Assembly (NCBI GenBank): GCA_046330285.1 | Contig: JAXLSX010000002.1 | Span: 62,001-126,000 of the forward strand | Direction of reading: 5' to 3' | Origin: RHKX01 sp046330285 | GTDB lineage: Bacteria > Actinomycetota > Thermoleophilia > Solirubrobacterales > 70-9 | Length of the DNA stretch: 64,000 nt | Shown here: piece by piece, positions 59,879 to 64,000 of the stretch | Numbering within the stretch: the first letter of the stretch is position 1 | Layout of the letters: each line of letters opens with the position of its first letter | Notes under the pieces: model-generated | Told to the model about the DNA's origin: nothing | What the model saw: the letters and a program-made list of their open reading frames with translations, nothing else | Databases searched by the model: none | Made by a program: the position numbers and the translations under genes

Positions 59879-61141
59879 ATGGCGGTAGCGGTCGCGACGT
59901 TCCTGATCGCGCTCGCGCTGATCGCGAGCGAGCGGCTGCACCGGACGAAGGTGGCGCTCCTCGGTGCCGCGATCGTGGTGCTCTTCGTCCCGCACTTCGG
60001 GCAGGAGACGGCGATCGAGTCGATCGACTTCAACACGATCGGCCTTCTCGCGGGGATGATGATCCTCGTCTACCTGACCCAGCAGACCGGGGTCTACGAC
60101 TACATCGCCATCCGAGCCGGGCAATTGTCGCGTGGCGAGCCGCTCCGGGTCGTCCTCAGCCTCGCCTGCACGACGGCGCTGCTGTCGGCGTTCCTCGACA
60201 ACCTCACGACCGTCCTGCTCGTCGTGCCGATCACGTTCCTGCTCGCCGACGCTCTCGACATCGACCCGATCCCGCTGATCGTGATCGAGGTGATGGCTTC
60301 GAACATCGGTGGCACCGCGACGCTGATCGGCGATCCGCCGAACATCATCATCTCCGGGGCGACCGGGCTGACCTTCAACGAGTTCATCGCCAACCTCGCT
60401 CCGGTCGTCGTCGTCACATTCGCCGTCGTCATCGCCGGCCTCTACGCGTTCTATCGAGGCCGGCTTCAGGTCGAGGAGAAGAACCGAGTCCTCGTCATGG
60501 AGCTCGACGCCGCCGCTTCGATCCGCGACCCGAAGGAGCTCCGCCGGACCGTGCCCGTGCTCGTTCTCACCGTCCTCGCGTTCTTCGCCCACCAGGCCCT
60601 CGGTCTCGAGCCGGCGACCGTCGCGTTGACCGGAGCGGCGGTGGCGCTCCTCGTCACGACGATCCCGCTCGAACAGGCGCTCGCGAAGATCGAGTGGCCG
60701 ACGCTGTTCTTCTTCGTGGCCCTCTTCGTGATGGTCGGTGCGCTCGAGGAAACCGGTGCCATCGGCCACGTCGCGGACGCCGTCAAGGACCTGACCGGGG
60801 GCGATCGCACCGCCGAGCTCACCGGCGTCATCTGGATCGCCGGGCTCGGTTCCGCGGTGGTCGACAACATCCCCTTCACGACGGCGATGATCCCGGTGGT
60901 GAACGAGCTCAACGCCGCCGGGGGCGACGACGCGTACTGGTGGGCCCTCGCACTCGGAGCCTGCTTCGGCGGCAACGCGACGATCATCGCCGCCGCTGCG
61001 AACGTCGCGGCGGCCGGGCTGACCGAGCGGGCCGGCCGGCCGATCGGATTCGTCCCGTGGCTCAAGGTCGGAATCCCGGTGACGCTGGTCTCGCTTCTCA
61101 TCGCGACCGCCTACGTGATGGTCCGCTACGTGGTGGTATAG
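59879..61141 (+). CDS. SLC13/ArsB-type ion transporter
   Basis: A 420-residue permease with about ten to eleven helices. Two hairpin motifs typical of the ion-transporter superfamily are present: ASNIGGTATLIGDPPNIIISG in the first half and ACFGGNATIIAAAANVAAAG in the second. This arrangement is shared by ArsB, NhaD and dicarboxylate carriers, so the substrate is open. A small CBS protein 8 bp downstream probably regulates it. Confidence 0.87.
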   Translation: MAVAVATFLIALALIASERLHRTKVALLGAAIVVLFVPHFGQETAIESIDFNTIGLLAGMMILVYLTQQTGVYDYIAIRAGQLSRGEPLRVVLSLACTTALLSAFLDNLTTVLLVVPITFLLADALDIDPIPLIVIEVMASNIGGTATLIGDPPNIIISGATGLTFNEFIANLAPVVVVTFAVVIAGLYAFYRGRLQVEEKNRVLVMELDAAASIRDPKELRRTVPVLVLTVLAFFAHQALGLEPATVALTGAAVALLVTTIPLEQALAKIEWPTLFFFVALFVMVGALEETGAIGHVADAVKDLTGGDRTAELTGVIWIAGLGSAVVDNIPFTTAMIPVVNELNAAGGDDAYWWALALGACFGGNATIIAAAANVAAAGLTERAGRPIGFVPWLKVGIPVTLVSLLIATAYVMVRYVVV

Positions 61142-61149
61142 GAGGAGCA

Positions 61150-61611
61150 ATGTCCGACGCAATCGCCCAATCGGTCATCCGCGAGGTCGACCCGCTCGCA
61201 GCTGACGAGCCGATCGGCGTCGCCGCCCGACGGGTGCTCGACAGCGGTCTCCCCGCGTTGCCCGCGGTCGAAGACGACGGTTCGTTCGCCGGCATCTTCG
61301 GCGAGCGCGAGTTCATGACTGCCCTCTTTCCCGGCTACGTCGGCGAGCTCGGCTCCGCGGCGATGATCCGGCGCTCGATCGACGACACGATCGAGCGCCG
61401 CCTCGCCTGTCGCGTGGAGCCGATCCGCGGCTACCTGACGGTCGACCACGTCAGCGTCGAGGACGAGTACTCCGACACCCAGCTCGCCGAGATCTTCCTC
61501 CACCACCGGGTACTGATCGTCCCGATCGCGACCGCCGGCAGGATCCATGCGGTCGTGACCCGGGCCGACTTCTATGCCGAGCTCGTCGGCAAGTTCGAGG
61601 CCGCGGGCTAG
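61150..61611 (+). CDS. CBS-domain protein
   Basis: A 153-residue protein with a pair of CBS motifs: DPLAADEPIGVAARRVLDSGLPALPAVEDDGSFAGIFGEREF and, at the C-terminal end, LAEIFLHHRVLIVPIATAGRIHAVVTRADF, separated by a longer spacer. CBS pairs bind adenine nucleotides and gate transporters, so it likely controls the permease encoded just before. GGAGGAG precedes the ATG. Its stop interlocks with that of the WYL gene. Confidence 0.85.
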   Translation: MSDAIAQSVIREVDPLAADEPIGVAARRVLDSGLPALPAVEDDGSFAGIFGEREFMTALFPGYVGELGSAAMIRRSIDDTIERRLACRVEPIRGYLTVDHVSVEDEYSDTQLAEIFLHHRVLIVPIATAGRIHAVVTRADFYAELVGKFEAAG

Positions 61612-62567
61612 GGATCAACTGCCCGGCCGACCCGCTTACCGACGGCCCGCAGGCGCTCGATCAGCTCGGGCGGCCCCTCGACGTCGAAGTCCCACGGAAG
61701 CATCGCGATCCTCATCGCGAGCCAGTCGAGGTCGTCGTCGCCCGTGCGGTACTCGCAGGTGGCGTCGTCGATCGGCTCGACTACGCCCCAGAGCCACGGC
61801 TGGTCGCGCAGCTCGGCGGCCGGGCAGCTGACGACGATCCGAGCCTCGTACTGCTGGGTCGCTCCCGGCAGCCCCTCGGCGACGTAGGTGGCGGGGTCGG
61901 TGCCGCCGGGGAGGGTCCGCTGCTCGAACCTGCCGCCGGCGACCGCGGGTGACGCGATCCGGTCGACGCGAAACGTCCGCCAGTCCTCGCGACCGCAGTC
62001 CCACGAGACCAGGTACCAGCGCCGGCCGAAGTTGACGAGCGAGTGGGGCTCGACGAGGCGTCGCGTGGCCCGGTCGTCGCGGCTGCGATAGGCGAAGCGG
62101 ATCCGCTCGTGGTCGCGGCAGGCGGAGGCGATCACGGTCAGGCACTGCGGATCGACCGTCGGCCCGCCGCCGGGAAGCGTCGCGGTCGCGTCGCCGAGCG
62201 CGCTGACCCTGCGGCGGAGGTGGGAGGGAAGGACCTGCTCGAGCTTGACCAGTGCCCGCACCGATGTCTCCTCGATCCCGGCCACCGACGCCTGGGCGGC
62301 TGTCCGGAGCCCGACGGCGATCGCGATCGCCTCGTCCTCGTCGAGCAGCAGCGGCGGCATCGCGGTCCCGGCGCGGAGCGTGTAGCCGCCCGCCGGGCCG
62401 GTCAGCGACTCGACCGGGTAGCCGAGGTTTCGGAGCCGCTCGACGTCGCGGCGGACCGTCCGGCGCGAGACCTCGAGCCGGTCGGCGAGCTCGCCTCCGG
62501 GCCAGTCGCGCCTGGCCTGCAACAGCGACAGGAGCTCGAGAAGCCGACTCGATGTGGTCTCGCTCAT
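61608..62567 (-). CDS. YafY-type HTH and WYL-domain regulator
   Basis: A 319-residue regulator. An N-terminal winged helix (RLLELLSLLQARRDWPGGELADRLEVSRRTVRRDVERLRNLGYPVES) is followed by a WYL domain (about residues 140-225: IRFAYRSRDDRATRRLVEPHSLVNFGRRWYLVSWD with WYL as RWYLV) and a C-terminal WCX-like part. It is probably a ligand-controlled regulator of itself and the divergent ABC exporter, via the palindrome at 62591-62607. Confidence 0.88.
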   Translation of the reverse strand: MSETTSSRLLELLSLLQARRDWPGGELADRLEVSRRTVRRDVERLRNLGYPVESLTGPAGGYTLRAGTAMPPLLLDEDEAIAIAVGLRTAAQASVAGIEETSVRALVKLEQVLPSHLRRRVSALGDATATLPGGGPTVDPQCLTVIASACRDHERIRFAYRSRDDRATRRLVEPHSLVNFGRRWYLVSWDCGREDWRTFRVDRIASPAVAGGRFEQRTLPGGTDPATYVAEGLPGATQQYEARIVVSCPAAELRDQPWLWGVVEPIDDATCEYRTGDDDLDWLAMRIAMLPWDFDVEGPPELIERLRAVGKRVGRAVDP

Positions 62568-62590
62568 CGCGTCCAGTCTCGCTCAAATCG

Positions 62591-62607
62591 AGGACAGAAC
62601 CTGTCCT
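62591..62607. promoter_or_regulatory. palindromic operator for the WYL regulator
   Basis: AGGACAG and CTGTCCT flank AAC, a perfect 17-bp inverted repeat 23 bp upstream of the WYL gene start and 113 bp before the ABC ATPase start. It suits dimeric YafY-type proteins. Confidence 0.6.
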
Positions 62608-62719
62608 AAATGCTATTTACCCTGTCTCGCTCTGCGCGACCGGCGGTGAAGGGGGCGATGAGTTTCAGCCCGCACGCCGGTCCCAGGAGCGACCAGGGGT
62701 AACCACGACAAGGAGCTTC

Positions 62720-63727
62720 ATGAGCGAAGTGAGCGAACGAAGTACGGACCGGCCCGCGATCTCGGTGCGCGGGCTCGTCAAGTCATACGGAGAGGTCCGC
62801 GCCCTCGACGGCATCGACCTCGAGGCCGAGCGCGGCACGGTCCTCGGCATCCTCGGCCCGAACGGAGCCGGCAAGACGACGGCGGTTCGCGTCCTGACGA
62901 CGCTGCTGCGACCCGACGCCGGCAGCGCCGAGGTGATCGGCTACGACGTCGTCGCCGACGCGCCCGCGCTGCGGGCTCAGATCGGCCTGGCCGGGCAGTA
63001 CGCGGCGGTTGACGAGAACCTGACCGGGATCGAGAACCTCGTCATGGTCGGGCGCCTCTACGGCAACCACCGCAAGGATGCGCGCAAGCGCGCCGACGAG
63101 CTCCTCGAGCGCTTCAGCCTGACCGACGCGGGCGAGCGGATCGTCAAGACCTACTCCGGCGGCATGCGCCGCCGGCTCGATCTCGCCGCCGCCCTCGTCG
63201 CCAATCCGCCGGTCGTCTTCCTCGACGAGCCGACCACCGGCCTCGACCCGCGCAGCCGGCTCGAGCTCTGGGAGACGATCGAGGGCCTGGTCGCCGACGG
63301 GACGACGGTGCTGCTGACGACGCAGTACCTCGACGAGGCGGACCGCCTCGCCGACCGGATCGTGGTCATCGACCGCGGCCGGGTGATCGCCGACGGCACC
63401 TCCGACGAGCTCAAGGAGCGGGTCGGCGGCCTCCGGGTCGAGGTCCACGTGACCGACCCGGCGACGGCGACCGCGGCTGCGGAGGCGCTCGCGCCGATGT
63501 CCGCCGAGGCGCCGGTCGTCGAGGACGCGAAGGTGAGCGTCCGCGTCGACCGCGAGACGGGCACCATCATGGAGGCGGCCCGCCGTCTCGACGGCGCCGG
63601 CATCGACGCCGACGACGTCGCGGTGCGGCGCCCGACGCTCGACGACGTGTTCCTGACCCTGACCGGCCGCGAGCTCTCCCAGGAGGAGAGCGAAGGCGAG
63701 CCCGAGCGCGAGGAGGTGGCGGCATGA
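62720..63727 (+). CDS. DrrA-type ABC exporter ATPase
   Basis: A 335-residue ATPase. Walker A GPNGAGKTT is near residue 48, the Q-loop GLAGQYAAVDENLTG, signature YSGGMRRRLDLAAAL, Walker B VVFLDEPTTGLD and the H-loop is TTQYLDEADRLAD (Gln where many have His, a DrrA-family trait). A C-terminal domain of about 100 residues ends TLDDVFLTLTGRE, as in daunorubicin-resistance ATPases. AAGGAG lies before the ATG. It overlaps the permease gene by 4 bp; drug export is likely. Confidence 0.9.
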   Translation: MSEVSERSTDRPAISVRGLVKSYGEVRALDGIDLEAERGTVLGILGPNGAGKTTAVRVLTTLLRPDAGSAEVIGYDVVADAPALRAQIGLAGQYAAVDENLTGIENLVMVGRLYGNHRKDARKRADELLERFSLTDAGERIVKTYSGGMRRRLDLAAALVANPPVVFLDEPTTGLDPRSRLELWETIEGLVADGTTVLLTTQYLDEADRLADRIVVIDRGRVIADGTSDELKERVGGLRVEVHVTDPATATAAAEALAPMSAEAPVVEDAKVSVRVDRETGTIMEAARRLDGAGIDADDVAVRRPTLDDVFLTLTGRELSQEESEGEPEREEVAA

Positions 63728-64000
63728 CCCGCTTCGTACCCGACACCCTGGTCCTGGCCGAGCGCAACCTCGTCCGGTTGCCGCGGTCACCCGACCTGCT
63801 GATCGGTTTCACGATCCAGCCGGTCATGTTCGTCCTGCTGTTCGCGTTCGTCTTCGGCGGTGCGATCTCGACGCCCGGATTCTCATACGTCGATTTCCTG
63901 ATCCCCGGGATCATCGTCCAGAACACGGCGTTCGGCGGCTTCGTCACCGCCCTCGGGCTCTCCGAAGACCTGACGAAGGGCCTGATCGACCGATTCCGCT
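63724..64000 (+). CDS. DrrB-type ABC-2 permease, 3' partial
   Basis: The first 92 residues of an ABC-2 permease. A cytoplasmic start RFVPDTLVLAERNLVRLPRSPDLLIGFTIQPVMFVLLFAFVFG with the first helix, then YVDFLIPGIIVQNTAFGGFVTALG, fits DrrB-like exporters. The gene runs off the window. Its ATG overlaps the stop of the ATPase gene, so the two form one export system. Confidence 0.85.
   Translation, partial: MTRFVPDTLVLAERNLVRLPRSPDLLIGFTIQPVMFVLLFAFVFGGAISTPGFSYVDFLIPGIIVQNTAFGGFVTALGLSEDLTKGLIDRFR

Overview
The window is high-GC, densely coded DNA with few gaps. It has many 1-4 bp start/stop overlaps, many GTG/TTG starts, actinobacterial protein families (DUF2630, UBP zinc finger plus sulfite-oxidase-like pair, CydDC, SIP/YceI, PadR, WYL regulators) and a repeated TANNNT box 6-7 nt before start codons, as in leaderless actinobacterial promoters. 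I infer an actinobacterium, possibly of the Thermoleophilia/Solirubrobacterales type, but nothing in the window fixes the genus. No phage, insertion sequence, integrase, CRISPR array or rRNA is visible. It reads as ordinary chromosome carrying transport, stress, redox and regulatory genes.

Layout. 1-5128: two APC permeases with C-terminal universal-stress domains (the first cut by the window edge), two TrkA-type NAD-binding proteins and an FAD reductase, plausibly a potassium/stress module. 5150-5220: tRNA-Gln(CTG). 5377-12014: small membrane protein, lipoprotein, a heterodimeric ABC exporter with one degenerate ATP site, a small Cys-rich protein, an EamA transporter and a second lipoprotein. 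12146-16452: secreted penicillin-acylase-like Ntn hydrolase, MDR and SDR oxidoreductases. 16602-20475: MFS pump with divergent TetR, a diguanylate cyclase and a SHOCT membrane protein. 20551-27197: DUF2207-LemA pair, a shortened ABC ATPase, an SRPBCC protein, then a degenerate histidine kinase, an intact kinase and a NarL-type regulator as one overlapping operon. 27240-34531: SDR, MFS, SGNH hydrolase, secreted DUF6351-like protein, GAF-GGDEF protein. 34656-37827: GIY-YIG protein and a ThiXYZ-like ABC importer. 37824-43900: proteins of unknown function, L,D-transpeptidase, AI-2E exporter, YrhK-like protein, glutamate decarboxylase. 43956-47302: cydDC. 47448-50346: enoyl-CoA hydratase, PadR, UBP zinc finger, molybdopterin oxidoreductase and flavin reductase, behind a perfect 19-bp palindrome. 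50348-58712: siderophore-interacting protein, YceI, HAD, ZIP transporter, DUF2630, MFS, TetR and sulfatase. 58771-64000: MDR, SLC13-type permease with CBS protein, WYL regulator and a DrrAB-like ABC exporter cut by the window end.

The most interesting items are the tandem of a pseudo-kinase with a real kinase and response regulator; the PadR-linked UBP/molybdenum/flavin cassette; a 39-bp palindrome present twice in exact reverse complement, each copy between convergent genes beside an MFS pump; and at least fourteen start codons preceded by a -10 box at leaderless distance, several of which decide the start. Functions come from reading the translated sequence and family knowledge; no database search was run.
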